Assembly: GCA_002307375.1 (NCBI GenBank)
Contig: NTJI01000001.1
Coordinates: 1,302,001 to 1,366,000 of the forward strand
Reading direction: 5' to 3'
Source of the DNA: Lysobacteraceae bacterium NML93-0399
GTDB lineage: Bacteria; Pseudomonadota; Gammaproteobacteria; Xanthomonadales; Xanthomonadaceae
Length of the DNA: 64,000 nucleotides
The notes beneath the pieces are model-generated. The model searched no databases and was not told where the DNA came from. It worked only from the letters and a program-made list of their open reading frames with translations. The translations under genes were made by a program, and so were the position numbers. This document shows, piece by piece, positions 8,975 to 18,274 of the stretch (positions are counted from its first letter, which is position 1; the number at the start of each line of letters is the position of its first letter).

Positions 8975-9772
8975 TCAGAGAAACAGCAGGCTCGCGCCCA
9001 CCAGATAGAGGAACACGGCGAACACGCGCTTGAGCACCGTGCCGCTGATCGCATGCGCGATGCGCGTGCCCCAGGGCGCGGCGAGCACCGACGCCACGGC
9101 GATGCCGAGGGCACCCGGCACGTAGACGTAGCCCCACGAAGCGCCCGGCACCACATCCACCGGCGCCTGCAAGGCGTAACCGGCCGCCGCGGCCAGCGCG
9201 ACGAACACGCCGCACGCGGACGACGTGCCCACCGCGCGCACCGGCGACACGCCCAGCCAGACCAGCAGCGGCACGGTCATGCTGCCGCCGCCGATGCCGA
9301 CGACCGACGCCAGCGCGCCGATGCCCACGCCCGCGCCCGACAGACCGACGCCGGTCGGCACCACGTCCGCACCGCGTGATCCGGACGTGCGCGACAGCAG
9401 CAACTGCGTGCCCACGACTGCGCAGTACGCAATCACGCACCAGCGCAGCACATCGCCATCGAGCAGCACCGCCACCCAGCTGCCCAGCCATCCCCCGAGC
9501 AATACGCCCGGGATCATCCAGGCCACGGTGGGCCACAGCACGCTGGCACGCAGATGGTGCGCGCGCGTCGACGACAGACCGGTCAGCACGATGCTCGCCA
9601 GCGCCGTCGCGAGCGCGGCGTGCATCGCGGCATCAGCCGGCACGCCGTAGAGCGGCAACAGCCACACCAGCGCGGTCACCAGCACCAGCCCGCCGCCGAT
9701 GCCGAGCAGGCCGGCAAGCACCCCGGCGACTGCGCCGAGCAACGGGAAGAGCAGCAGGGTCCAGGTCAGCAT
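8975..9772 (-). CDS. TauE/SafE (TSUP) family membrane exporter
   Basis: Protein of 265 residues with about eight hydrophobic segments and the family's repeated Gly-rich motifs: GLLGIGGGLVLVTAL near the N-terminus and ASVVGIGGGSMTVPLLV at the start of the second half. The family moves sulfite, sulfonates or other organic anions across the inner membrane. It is the first gene of a two-gene unit with the M20 hydrolase, 19 bp apart. The substrate is unknown. Confidence 0.9.
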   Translation of the reverse strand: MLTWTLLLFPLLGAVAGVLAGLLGIGGGLVLVTALVWLLPLYGVPADAAMHAALATALASIVLTGLSSTRAHHLRASVLWPTVAWMIPGVLLGGWLGSWVAVLLDGDVLRWCVIAYCAVVGTQLLLSRTSGSRGADVVPTGVGLSGAGVGIGALASVVGIGGGSMTVPLLVWLGVSPVRAVGTSSACGVFVALAAAAGYALQAPVDVVPGASWGYVYVPGALGIAVASVLAAPWGTRIAHAISGTVLKRVFAVFLYLVGASLLFL

Positions 9773-9828
9773 GCGTGGCTCGGCGCGTGATCGCCGTGGC
9801 GCGATGCATGGACGTGCACGCTTGAAGC

Positions 9829-10060
9829 CCTCCCCCGCTTGCGGGGGGTGAGAGCGATCCGCTTGCGCGGCACTGCCGCGCGGATCGATTGAACGACCGG
9901 CGTGCTACCCCGGTCCGGACGGGTTGGGTGGAGGCGAACGATCAGCTCGTCGGTGAAATCAATGACGAGCGATACACCGCACCTGTGATCACGCAAAGCA
10001 GCAAACGGATCGTTCGCCCCCATCCCAACCTTCCCCCGCACGCGGGGGAAGGGGCGGAAT
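9829..10060. repeat. Inverted pair of GGGTTGGGTGGGGGCGAACGATC repeats
   Basis: The 330-bp gap between the TSUP gene and purT has no gene. It holds a hairpin CCCTCCCCCGCTTGCGGGGGG at 9829-9850, then GGGTTGGGTGGAGGCGAACG at 9921-9940, and an inverted copy ending CCCATCCCAACC at 10008-10030 with the hairpin CTTCCCCCGCACGCGGGGGAAG just after it. The two copies face each other and could form one large cruciform with a loop of about 64 nt. The family is the same as at 3105-3345 and 57021-57620. Confidence 0.75.
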
Positions 10061-10100
10061 TCTGCGAGCGTAGAAATCTCTGAAGAAATCACACGCCCGA

Positions 10101-11294
10101 TCAAGTCCACTCGATCTTGATCGCAGCCGCCGCCTCGCGCGCCACCGCGCGCGCCGTATCCACATCCGCGCCACGCGCCAGCGTCACGCCGACGCGGCGC
10201 TGGCCTTCGACGCGCGGCTTGCCGAACAGGCGCAGCGCGCTGTCCGACGAACGCAGCGCGGCATCCATGCCCGAGAACACCGGCACGCCCGTGCCCTGCG
10301 CCAGCAGCGCGCACGAAGCCGCGGTGGTGTGCTGCACCACGCCGTCGGCATCGACCGGAATCGGCAGGCCGAGAATCGCGCGGGCATGCAGGGCGAATTC
10401 GCTCAGATCCTGCGAGGCCAGCGTCACCAGGCCAGTGTCGTGCGGACGCGGCGAGACTTCCGAGAACCACACCTGATCGCCCTTCACGAACAGTTCGACA
10501 CCGAACACACCGCGGCCGCCCAGATCGCCGGTGACCGCACGTGCGACGTCGCGCGCGGCCTGCAGCGCGGCTGGCGACATCGCCTGCGGCTGCCAGCTCT
10601 CGCGGTAGTCGCCGGCGATCTGCACATGACCGATCGGCGCGCAGAACGCGGTGCCGCCGGCGTGCCGCACGGTCAGCAGGGTGATCTCGTAATCGAAGTC
10701 GATGAAGCCCTCGACGATGCAGCGGCCCGCGCCGGCGCGGCCACCGGTCTGGGCGTAGTCCCAGGCCGCGTCGATGTCGGCTTCACTACGCACCGTGCTC
10801 TGGCCCTTGCCAGACGACGACATCACCGGCTTGACCACGCACGGCAGACCAACGGCCTCGATCGCGGCGCGGTACTCCTCGCGCGTGTCGACGAAGCGGT
10901 AGGGCGAGGTCGGCAGGCCCAGCGTTTCGGCGGCGAGCCGGCGGATGCCTTCGCGATCCATCGTCAGGCGCGTGGCGCGTGCGGTCGGGACCACCTTGAG
11001 TCCTTCGCGCTCCAGCGCGACCAGGGTGTCGGTGTGGATCGCCTCGATCTCCGGCACGACGAGGTGCGGCTGTTCGCGTTCGATCAATGCACGCAGCGCG
11101 CCCGGATCGAGCATGTCGAGCACGTGGCTGCGATGGGCGACCTGCATCGCTGGCGCATTCGCATAGCGATCGGCGGCGATCACTTCGACGCCGAAGCGCT
11201 GGAGTTCGATCGCGACTTCCTTGCCCAGCTCGCCCGAGCCGAGCAGCAGGACACGGGTGGCGGACGGGGACAGCGGCGTGCCGAGAGTGATCAT
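10101..11294 (-). CDS. purT: Formate-dependent phosphoribosylglycinamide formyltransferase PurT
   Basis: Protein of 397 residues, close to the usual ~392. It makes formyl-GAR from GAR, formate and ATP in purine synthesis without folate. An N-terminal Rossmann-like PreATP-grasp segment ([18 protein letters not shown]) is followed by an ATP-grasp domain ([31 protein letters not shown] carries metal-binding Glu/Asn-type positions) and a C-terminal domain with GVTLA. No start ambiguity. It stands alone with repeat-filled gaps on both sides; a divergent lytic transglycosylase lies beyond the next REP element. Confidence 0.95.
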   Translation of the reverse strand: MITLGTPLSPSATRVLLLGSGELGKEVAIELQRFGVEVIAADRYANAPAMQVAHRSHVLDMLDPGALRALIEREQPHLVVPEIEAIHTDTLVALEREGLKVVPTARATRLTMDREGIRRLAAETLGLPTSPYRFVDTREEYRAAIEAVGLPCVVKPVMSSSGKGQSTVRSEADIDAAWDYAQTGGRAGAGRCIVEGFIDFDYEITLLTVRHAGGTAFCAPIGHVQIAGDYRESWQPQAMSPAALQAARDVARAVTGDLGGRGVFGVELFVKGDQVWFSEVSPRPHDTGLVTLASQDLSEFALHARAILGLPIPVDADGVVQHTTAASCALLAQGTGVPVFSGMDAALRSSDSALRLFGKPRVEGQRRVGVTLARGADVDTARAVAREAAAAIKIEWT

Positions 11295-11389
11295 GCGTGC
11301 GGACCGGACGGAAACAGGCGGCCATTCTAATCGGTGGCGGGTTCGAGCCAGACAGATCCTGCAGCAGCGCTCACGCTTGATCCGCCTCT

Positions 11390-11460
11390 CTGTAGGAGCG
11401 CGCTCGCGCGCGATGAAGCGTTCCCGATCATGCCCATCGTGCGCAAGCGCGCTCCTACAG
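11390..11460. repeat. REP-like inverted repeat, copy 3
   Basis: The arms TGTAGGAGCGCGCTCGCGCG and GTGCGCAAGCGCGCTCCTACA are inverted around GATGAAGCGTTCCCGATCATGCCCAT. It lies between the divergent starts of purT and slt, just upstream of the slt promoter candidate. Confidence 0.85.
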
Positions 11461-11496
11461 ACGCCGACCGCGAAACGGGCTTCAGCCTGTCTTCGC

Positions 11497-11502
11497 TATA
11501 GT
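11497..11502 (+). promoter_or_regulatory. Candidate -10 box for lytic transglycosylase
   Basis: TATAGT stands out in GC-rich sequence 18 bp before the slt ATG. The -35 side is poor (about TTCAGC). It may be a real promoter with a short leader. Confidence 0.4.
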
Positions 11503-11519
11503 CGCCCGCCATTCTCGAC

Positions 11520-13496
11520 ATGCCTGTGCCGATGCCGCAGATGCCCGTGACGCCCGCCGACTCCCGCCCGCGCCGCCCCAGTCGCTGGATGCTGCTGCTG
11601 GCGGCCGCGCTCATGCCGGGACTGGTAGCAGCCCAGAACGGTGACGACTCGGCGCTGCGCATCGCCATGCAGGCCGCCGAACGCGGGCAGCCGGTCTCGC
11701 CGGCGATGCAATCGCATCCGGCCGCGGCCTGGCTCGAATTCGCCGGCCTGCGGCGCAATCTGGCGACGCTGCCGCTCGCCGAGGGGCGCGACTTCCTGCA
11801 GCGCCATGCGGACACGCCGGTCGCCGAGGTATTCCGCGAAGCCTGGCTGCGCGCGCTCGCCGATCGCGGCGAATGGCAGGAGGTGCGTGCGGCCTGGGCA
11901 CCGGGCATCAGCAACACCACGCTGCGCTGCATCGAGCTCGATGCCCGCGCGCGCTCCGGCGCGACCGATGCGCAGTGGACACGCGACACCCGGGCGATCT
12001 GGCGCAGCAGCGGCAAGTCGCTGCCCGATGCCTGTGATGCCCCGTTCGCAACGCTGGCCGCCAATGGTGGACTGGGCGATGCGCTGCGCTGGGAGCGTTT
12101 CGACCTGGCCGTCGCCGACTGGGACGCCGGCATGATGCGCGCCATCGCGCGCGGTCTGTCGGCGGGCGAGCAGACCCTGGCCAATGACTACGCGGCCTAC
12201 ATGCAGGCGCCCCACGCACGCGCGTTGTCGTGGCCCAAGACCGCACGCAGCCGTCTGGTCGCCTCGCACGGCCTGGCGCGTTTCGCCAAGGACGATCCGC
12301 TGGCCGCCGAGCAGCAGCTGCCCGCGCTGGCCGCGGCGCTGGAATTCGGCGAAACCGAGAACGGCCGCGTGCTGTACCAGGCCGCGCTGTGGACCGTGGC
12401 GTCCTATCTGCCCGATTCGGCGCGCCTGCTGGGCCGCGTGCCCGACAGCGCCTACGACGAGCGCCTGCACGAGTGGCGTGTGCGCGAAGCCCTGGCGCGC
12501 AGGGACTGGGCCGCCGCACTGACGGCCATCGGCAAGATGGGCGCCACCCAGCGGGGCCAGTCGCGCTGGACCTGGTTCCAGGCGCGCACCACCGAACTCA
12601 CCGGCGACCGCGCCGGCGCGGTGCCCCTGTTCCGCGAAGCCGCGAAGAACTCCGATTTCCACGGCTTTCTCGCCGCCGACCGCCTCGACCAGCCCTACGC
12701 GCTGTGTCCGATGGAATTCGCGCCGTCCAACAACGCACGCACGCAGGTGGCAGCCGATCCGGGCCTGGTGCGCGCACTGGCGCTGTACCGCATCGATCGT
12801 CCCGGTTGGGCGGTGCGCGAATGGAATGCGGCGCTCGCGCGCTTCGACGATGCGCAGCGGCGCATCGCCGTGCAGGTCGCGCAGGAGAACGGCTGGTACG
12901 ACCGCGGCGTGTTCGGCCTGGGCCGTCAGCCGGAAGAAACGCGGCTGTACACGCTGCGGTTTCCGCTGACCCAGCAGGCGCTGATCGAGCGTGAATCGAA
13001 GCGTCACGGCCTGGACCCGGCCTGGGTTGCGGCCGAGATCCGCGCCGAGAGCACCTTCAATCCCAATGCGCGCTCGCCCGCCGACGCACGCGGCCTGATG
13101 CAGGTGATGCCGGCCACCGGCGCGGCCGTCGCGCGCCGCCTGGGCATGAACTGGACCGGCGCCGACAGCCTCTACGACCCGGCGACCAACGTCGCCATCG
13201 GCACGGCCTACCTGCGCGAGAAGAAGGACATGTACGGCCTGCCCTACGTGGCGATCGCCGCCTATAACGCCGGCCCCTCGCCCACCGGCCGCTGGCTGGC
13301 GCAGCGTCCGGACATGGATCCCGACATCTGGATCGAGACCATCAGCTACCGCGAGACGCGCGAATACGTTGCGCGCGTGCTCGCCTTCAGCGTGATCTAC
13401 GACTGGCGCATGTACGGCAAGGCCGCGCCGCTGGCCAATCGTATCGACGGCACCAGCGACGCGCGCACACGCGCCTTCGCCTGCCCGGCCGGCTGA
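11520..13496 (+). CDS. slt: Soluble lytic murein transglycosylase
   Basis: Protein of 658 residues. A signal peptide (hydrophobic core MLLLAAALMPGLVAA, about 24-38) targets it to the periplasm, where it cleaves peptidoglycan to 1,6-anhydromuropeptides. Residues ~45-470 form the long alpha-superhelical U-domain of Slt70 type. The C-terminal catalytic domain has the Glu of EIRAESTFNPNARS at residue 510, followed by ARGLMQVMPATG and AAYNAGPSPTGRW. A linker segment (FPLTQQALIERESKRHGLDP) precedes the catalytic domain, as in E. coli Slt. Length matches the family (~640). A terminator-like hairpin follows at 13529-13558. Confidence 0.93.
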   Translation: MPVPMPQMPVTPADSRPRRPSRWMLLLAAALMPGLVAAQNGDDSALRIAMQAAERGQPVSPAMQSHPAAAWLEFAGLRRNLATLPLAEGRDFLQRHADTPVAEVFREAWLRALADRGEWQEVRAAWAPGISNTTLRCIELDARARSGATDAQWTRDTRAIWRSSGKSLPDACDAPFATLAANGGLGDALRWERFDLAVADWDAGMMRAIARGLSAGEQTLANDYAAYMQAPHARALSWPKTARSRLVASHGLARFAKDDPLAAEQQLPALAAALEFGETENGRVLYQAALWTVASYLPDSARLLGRVPDSAYDERLHEWRVREALARRDWAAALTAIGKMGATQRGQSRWTWFQARTTELTGDRAGAVPLFREAAKNSDFHGFLAADRLDQPYALCPMEFAPSNNARTQVAADPGLVRALALYRIDRPGWAVREWNAALARFDDAQRRIAVQVAQENGWYDRGVFGLGRQPEETRLYTLRFPLTQQALIERESKRHGLDPAWVAAEIRAESTFNPNARSPADARGLMQVMPATGAAVARRLGMNWTGADSLYDPATNVAIGTAYLREKKDMYGLPYVAIAAYNAGPSPTGRWLAQRPDMDPDIWIETISYRETREYVARVLAFSVIYDWRMYGKAAPLANRIDGTSDARTRAFACPAG

Positions 13497-13528
13497 CCGG
13501 CCTCCGCACCGCCGCATGACGGCACCAC

Positions 13529-13558
13529 GCGCGCATCGCGCCTTCGATGCGCGCCTTT
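13529..13558 (+). terminator. Terminator-like hairpin after slt
   Basis: Perfect 10-bp stem GCGCGCATCG / CGATGCGCGC with a 6-nt loop, followed by CTTTCC. It sits between slt and the next + strand gene. The T-run is short. Confidence 0.5.
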
Positions 13559-13590
13559 CCACACGTCCGACGCCGATCAAGGAAGATGTC

Positions 13591-15180
13591 ATGCGCGTAT
13601 TGCGCACCGTGTTGCTGGGCGTCGGCCTGGCCGTCTGCACTGCAGCCCAGGCCGAGCCGGCCGTGTACTTCGTCGAACACAGCGTTCGTGCAGCGGGCCA
13701 TGGCGGGACGCTGCGCAGCGTCGGCTACAGCCGGCTCACGCTCGAACACGGCCCGTCCGGCGAACTTCGCATGCACGCGCGCCCGCTGTGGTCGCAGCAG
13801 CGCGGCGGCGGTTACACGCGTTCCACCGACGATCTCGACGCCGACGACCCGAGTGATGCCGCCGTCATTGATGTGCTGGCCGGCGGGCTCGAGATGCGGG
13901 TTTCGGCCGACGGCACGCCGGGGCCGCTGCGTGCCGTCGACGCCGATGCGTGGACGCGACTGACCGCACAACGCCCGCGGGCGGCGCAGGCCCTGGTCGA
14001 CGCGCCGCAGTCGCTCGGCCTGCAGGCGCGGGCGCTGCCCCGGCGGCTGCAGGTGGGCAAGGTCTTCACCCGGCGAGAGTCGACACCGACCCTGGGCGAC
14101 ATCGACACCCGCCTCGAAGTCCTGGCGGTCGATGATGGCGTCGCCGTGCTCGCCCTGCGCATCGAGGCCGACAGCCTCCGCGGCACCGGCCGGCAGGCGG
14201 TGCGCCTGGTCGACGGCATGCCGCTCGACGTGCGCCTGCGCCTGGAGATGGACGCGACCGACGACATGCCGGCCACCGAGCAAAGCCTGCGCATGGTGGC
14301 GATGGATCTCGGGCCCATGCTGGATCTGTCGGATTCGGGCGCGACCATCGCCGAGTACCAGGCCGAACGGCTCGACGCGCCGCCGTTCTCGGAGCAGCCG
14401 GTCGATCCCGCGCTTTACGATTCGGATTCGCCACCGCCCGGTGTGCTCTTGGCGGACATGCTGGACGTCGAGCAGGTGGATGCGCAAACGCCACGCCTGG
14501 ATTTCACACTGGAACCGCGCAGCATGGGTCGCGCGCGCATCGTGCTGCGCAAGCGCTATGACGGTATCGATGATGCGACACAGGACGACCGGCCGCTGCT
14601 GGTCGCACGTGTGCGTTCGGTGGTCTTCCGCGACGCTGATGGCCGGCCAGTGTCCGATCTCGAAGCGGTGCCCGTGGGTTCGACACTGGCGATCGCAGGC
14701 CAGTGGCGCATTGACGAAGGCGAGGCAAATTTTCCGTTCCGGCTGCACCCGGGCACGCGGACGCACACGCTCGAGGCAGCAACGTCCATCGAGCTCGGCC
14801 TTGATGTCGAAACCTTCGCCTGGGACGGCGTGGAAACGGTTGCCCATGGCGATCAGCCGCAGTCGCTGCCCCGTGCCCGCATCGACTGGATGTCGGCCCA
14901 GCGCATCGGTGTCGAACAGCCTCGCGCCGGTCCCGGCGAGATGACCGGTCTGTGGACGATCGCGGTGCCGGTCGATGCAGAAGGCCGCGCCCTGCCACAG
15001 GCATCGCTGATGCGCTACAGCCGGGATAACCCCGAGACGCTGGACTGGGAGCATCGCCATGCGCCGCAGCGCACCGAGATCGCCACGCCTGCGCCGATCG
15101 CGGCGGTCGAACTGCGGCGCTATCGCTGGACGCTGGTGCCGCGGACCTGGACAGTCGAGCGCCGCGACAGCGTCGACTGA
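13591..15180 (+). CDS. Uncharacterised exported protein, paralogue A
   Basis: Protein of 529 residues from ATG 13591, chosen because AAGGAAG lies just upstream and MRVLRTVLLGVGLAVCTAAQAE is a clear Sec signal peptide; the frame is open 25 codons further but lacks such features. I recognise no known family. It resembles the product of 16555-18201 along its length: both have GRQAVR..DG.PL..RL.LE, LDAPPFS followed by DP and Y, GLW..AVPVDA.G and a terminal EIAT..PI....LR.YRW...PRTWT. No membrane segments appear beyond the signal and no catalytic motif is evident; it is rich in short beta-like segments. Probably periplasmic or secreted. The two paralogues flank a CNNM gene on the opposite strand. 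Confidence 0.75.
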   Translation: MRVLRTVLLGVGLAVCTAAQAEPAVYFVEHSVRAAGHGGTLRSVGYSRLTLEHGPSGELRMHARPLWSQQRGGGYTRSTDDLDADDPSDAAVIDVLAGGLEMRVSADGTPGPLRAVDADAWTRLTAQRPRAAQALVDAPQSLGLQARALPRRLQVGKVFTRRESTPTLGDIDTRLEVLAVDDGVAVLALRIEADSLRGTGRQAVRLVDGMPLDVRLRLEMDATDDMPATEQSLRMVAMDLGPMLDLSDSGATIAEYQAERLDAPPFSEQPVDPALYDSDSPPPGVLLADMLDVEQVDAQTPRLDFTLEPRSMGRARIVLRKRYDGIDDATQDDRPLLVARVRSVVFRDADGRPVSDLEAVPVGSTLAIAGQWRIDEGEANFPFRLHPGTRTHTLEAATSIELGLDVETFAWDGVETVAHGDQPQSLPRARIDWMSAQRIGVEQPRAGPGEMTGLWTIAVPVDAEGRALPQASLMRYSRDNPETLDWEHRHAPQRTEIATPAPIAAVELRRYRWTLVPRTWTVERRDSVD

Positions 15181-15204
15181 CCGCGTCTGTGACGGCGCGC
15201 GGCG

Positions 15205-16293
15205 TCAGTCGCGCGGCGGCACATCGTTGCCGGGCGCCGTGTCGACCGGCAGGCCGTGCGCCGCGGCCCGGGTTTCCCAGCGCTTGCGCGCCAGGCGCTG
15301 CATGTCGGTGACGCGATCGCTCTCGTCGACGATCTCCTGACCCAGCAGCGTCTCGACCACGTCCTCCATCGTCACCACGCCGCGCGTGGCGCCGTATTCG
15401 TCGACCACCAGCGCGATGTGCTGGCGGTGGTCGAGCAGGAAATCGAGCAGGCCGGTCAGCGGCATGCCTTCGGGCACCGGCCGGATGGGCCGCGCCAGCG
15501 CGCGCACCGGCGTGTCGCCCTCGCCCAGCGCCTCGCGCTGCAGCAGGTCGGCGCGCAGCACGAAGGCGTCTGCGTCGTGGATGTCGTCGCGGTAGACGGG
15601 AATGCGCGAGAACGGTGCCGCACGCGAGTCGGCCAGCGCATCGGTCACCCGCGTGTCGTCGCGCAGCGCGGCCACCACGGGCCGCGGCGTCATCACGTCT
15701 TCGGCGCACAGCTCCGACATGCGGAACAGATTGCGCAGCACGCGCGATTCGTGCGGCAGGATGCCGCCGCTCTGCTCGCCCACACTGGCCATCGCGATGA
15801 ACTCCTCGCGGTTGAACACGTGCGCCTGCCGCCCGCGCGAGATCAGGCGCGTGAGCAGTTCGGACAGGCGGATCAGCGGATACAGCACGACGATCAGCAG
15901 GCGTACGAAGGTGGCGGTCGGCGCGGCGAGCTGGCGCCAGTACTGCGCGCCCAGCGTCTTGGGCACGATTTCCGACAGGAACAGGATCAGCAGCGTCGCC
16001 ACCGCCGAAAACACGCCCACCCAAGCGCTGCCGAAGGCATCGGAGGCCTTGGCGCCCGCGCCGACCGCGCCGGCGGTATGGGCGATGGTGTTGAGCGTGA
16101 GGATGCCGGCCAGCGACTGGTCGATGCGGTCGTGGCGCAAGGCCTGCAGCCTTGCCGCCAGCTTCGGCCGGCTGCCCTGCAGACCGGCGATGAAGGACGG
16201 ATTGATGCTCAGCAGCACCGATTCGGCGATCGAGCACAGGAATGACAGCGCGATCGCCAGACCCAGGTAGACCAGCATCAACGTGATGTCCAT
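15205..16293 (-). CDS. CNNM/CBS domain membrane protein (HlyC/CorC family)
   Basis: Protein of 362 residues from ATG 16293 (MDITLMLVYLGLAIALSF). An in-frame GTG at 16395 would add a signal-peptide-like leader (ARSAILLLASLPLVAWA) and cannot be excluded. The N-terminal CNNM transmembrane domain has AESVLLSINPSFIA and SEIVPKTLGAQYW; a CBS pair follows, with EDVMTPRP and VDEYGATRGVVTMEDVVETLLG. The C-terminal CorC_HlyC domain is absent or very short. CNNM proteins are linked to magnesium or other cation efflux; the older hemolysin label is misleading. It converges on the paralogue A gene with only 24 bp between stops and diverges from paralogue B. Confidence 0.85.
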   Translation of the reverse strand: MDITLMLVYLGLAIALSFLCSIAESVLLSINPSFIAGLQGSRPKLAARLQALRHDRIDQSLAGILTLNTIAHTAGAVGAGAKASDAFGSAWVGVFSAVATLLILFLSEIVPKTLGAQYWRQLAAPTATFVRLLIVVLYPLIRLSELLTRLISRGRQAHVFNREEFIAMASVGEQSGGILPHESRVLRNLFRMSELCAEDVMTPRPVVAALRDDTRVTDALADSRAAPFSRIPVYRDDIHDADAFVLRADLLQREALGEGDTPVRALARPIRPVPEGMPLTGLLDFLLDHRQHIALVVDEYGATRGVVTMEDVVETLLGQEIVDESDRVTDMQRLARKRWETRAAAHGLPVDTAPGNDVPPRD

Positions 16294-16554
16294 CGCATCG
16301 CCGCTGCCGGCGACCGCCACCGGCGCGGCCCATGCGACGAGCGGCAGGCTGGCGAGCAGCAGGATGGCGGAACGCGCAATCGCAGGACGGGGCACGGCGG
16401 CACTCCGGGACACGGGCGGCCAGTCTAGAGCGCGGGTGATGTGGGCCGCGTGGCCTGCGCGGGTGCGCGGCGGCGCGCCGACTGGGACAATGCCCGGTTC
16501 GCCGGACTGTTTCGCGCATCCGCGTCGACGGGCGGCCTGTAACGGAGCACGTGG

Positions 16555-18201
16555 ATGAGGCGATGGCGTGAAGTGGCGACGGGCGTTTGCCTGTGGATGG
16601 CGGCGGCCTGCGCGCAGGCGGAGGACACACAGCGCGTGGTCTTCATCGCCCATACGGCCGCCGGCGTGGATGCGGACCTCCCGCCACAACGTCACTGGCG
16701 TTACGCCGCGTTGTCACCGGCGGCCCCGGCACGCAACAGCACGTCCGCGCTGCAGATCCGCCCGGTGTGGGCGCGTGCGCCCGACGCCCCGGGCGCTCCC
16801 CCATCGGGTTTCGACACCGAGGACGGCGCGCCGGGAGCGACCGGGACCGGGTTTGATCTGCAGCTGGCGGCGGATGGCAGCGTGCTGACGCCGCGCGGCG
16901 CTCAAGGCGCGGCCATCCCCGCAGATCTGCGCCTGAGCGCCCTGGCGCTGCGCCCGGTCGTGTTGCCGTCTGCGCTGCGCGCGGGTATCCGCGTCGACAG
17001 CGAGGATCGCAGCGGCGACCACGCCGGCCTGCACCGGACGCTGCGGGTACGCACCGTCGACGCGACGGTCGCCGTGCTCGATCTGGATCTCCGCGGCGCA
17101 GGCCTGCAGGGCCACGGCCGTCAGGCCGTCCGCATCGACGACGGCCAGCCGCTCGAAACCCGCCTGTATCTCGAACACGCAGCCGGTGGGACCGCGCCCG
17201 AGGTGCATCGCCTGCACGTCATCGACATGGCCACCCGCCCGGTGCTCGATCTCGAACTCGACGACGCAATGGCGCAGGACTACGTCGAGCGGACACGCGA
17301 GATGCTCGACGCCCCGCCGTTCTCCGCGCCTTCCGACGATCCATCGCAGTACCAGCCGCATCCCACACCGGAAGGCGCGCTCGAATCATGGATGCCGGCC
17401 GCCGACGGTTCGGAACTGGAGGCGATGCTGCTGGTGGCCGTGCAGCGTGCGCCCGACGGCGGGCGCCCGCGCATCGTGCTCGGCGCCGATGGCCGCGCGA
17501 TCGGCGACACCGGCGCGCCGATCGACGCCTTCGTGTCCCTGCGCGCACGCACCGTCGAATTGCTCGACGCGGCCGGCCGACCGCTGCCCGGCATCGACGC
17601 GACCATCGTGCAGCCGACGCTGCCGATGTCCGACCGCCAGCGCCTCGAGGACACGCAGCTGGGCTTCCCGTTCCGCGTGCCGGCCGACGCATCGGCCGAC
17701 GCGCTGTGGACGCTCGACAGTGTGCGCATGACCGGCGACGTGGAGGCCTACCGCTGGGACCACGCCGAGACCGTGTCACGCGACACCACACGCACGGGCA
17801 ACGACGATGCGCGCATCGAGTGGACCACGCCGTACCGGGCCACGCTGGTGCAGGACGCCTGGGCGCCCACGCGTCGCGAAGGCCTGTGGACGACGGCGGT
17901 GCCGGTCGATGCGGACGGCAACGAGATTCCGTCCGCACAGTTCACGACCAGACGCAGCCCCGACATGCCCGGCGACTGGCGCACGCCCGCCACGCTGCCG
18001 CCGCTCGCCTACGAGTCGCAGCGCATGCCGCTGCGCCTGGAAATCGCCACCGCCACGCCGATCGCCGGCCTGCGACTGCGCCATTACCGCTGGCGCGACG
18101 AGCCGCGGACGTGGACCTTCCACGACTTCCGCAAACGGCTGTCCGATGCCGAACGCGCTGCGTACGAGCGCGAATTCGGACGCAAGGCATCGATGCGTTG
18201 A
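16555..18201 (+). CDS. Uncharacterised exported protein, paralogue B
   Basis: Protein of 548 residues with a signal peptide ([23 protein letters not shown]). GGAG lies 7-10 bp upstream of the ATG. It is a diverged paralogue of the 13591-15180 product: shared blocks include [55 protein letters not shown] and [21 protein letters not shown]. It ends with a charged helix ([19 protein letters not shown]) that paralogue A lacks. No known family, cofactor motif or transmembrane helix is recognised. The conserved C-terminal blocks suggest a common fold and perhaps joint function at the cell surface (inference). Confidence 0.75.
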   Translation: MRRWREVATGVCLWMAAACAQAEDTQRVVFIAHTAAGVDADLPPQRHWRYAALSPAAPARNSTSALQIRPVWARAPDAPGAPPSGFDTEDGAPGATGTGFDLQLAADGSVLTPRGAQGAAIPADLRLSALALRPVVLPSALRAGIRVDSEDRSGDHAGLHRTLRVRTVDATVAVLDLDLRGAGLQGHGRQAVRIDDGQPLETRLYLEHAAGGTAPEVHRLHVIDMATRPVLDLELDDAMAQDYVERTREMLDAPPFSAPSDDPSQYQPHPTPEGALESWMPAADGSELEAMLLVAVQRAPDGGRPRIVLGADGRAIGDTGAPIDAFVSLRARTVELLDAAGRPLPGIDATIVQPTLPMSDRQRLEDTQLGFPFRVPADASADALWTLDSVRMTGDVEAYRWDHAETVSRDTTRTGNDDARIEWTTPYRATLVQDAWAPTRREGLWTTAVPVDADGNEIPSAQFTTRRSPDMPGDWRTPATLPPLAYESQRMPLRLEIATATPIAGLRLRHYRWRDEPRTWTFHDFRKRLSDAERAAYEREFGRKASMR

Positions 18202-18274
18202 GGTCACCGCCGATCAACGCCGGTTAGGCTGTCACGTCCACCTGACCTGCGCCGGTTCCCGCACCATGTCCACC

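Noticed and set aside
11325..11360. tRNA-like GGGTTCGAGCC sequence
   Set aside because: No acceptor stem, D-arm or anticodon arm can be formed around it.
15205..16293. Hemolysin
   Set aside because: The name is inherited from HlyC/CorC annotation; CNNM and CBS domains indicate an ion-transport-linked protein.
15996..16695. Longer N-terminus for the CNNM protein to 16695
   Set aside because: The region upstream of 16395 is Arg/Pro-rich and antisense to the start of paralogue B; only starts at 16293 or 16395 are credible.
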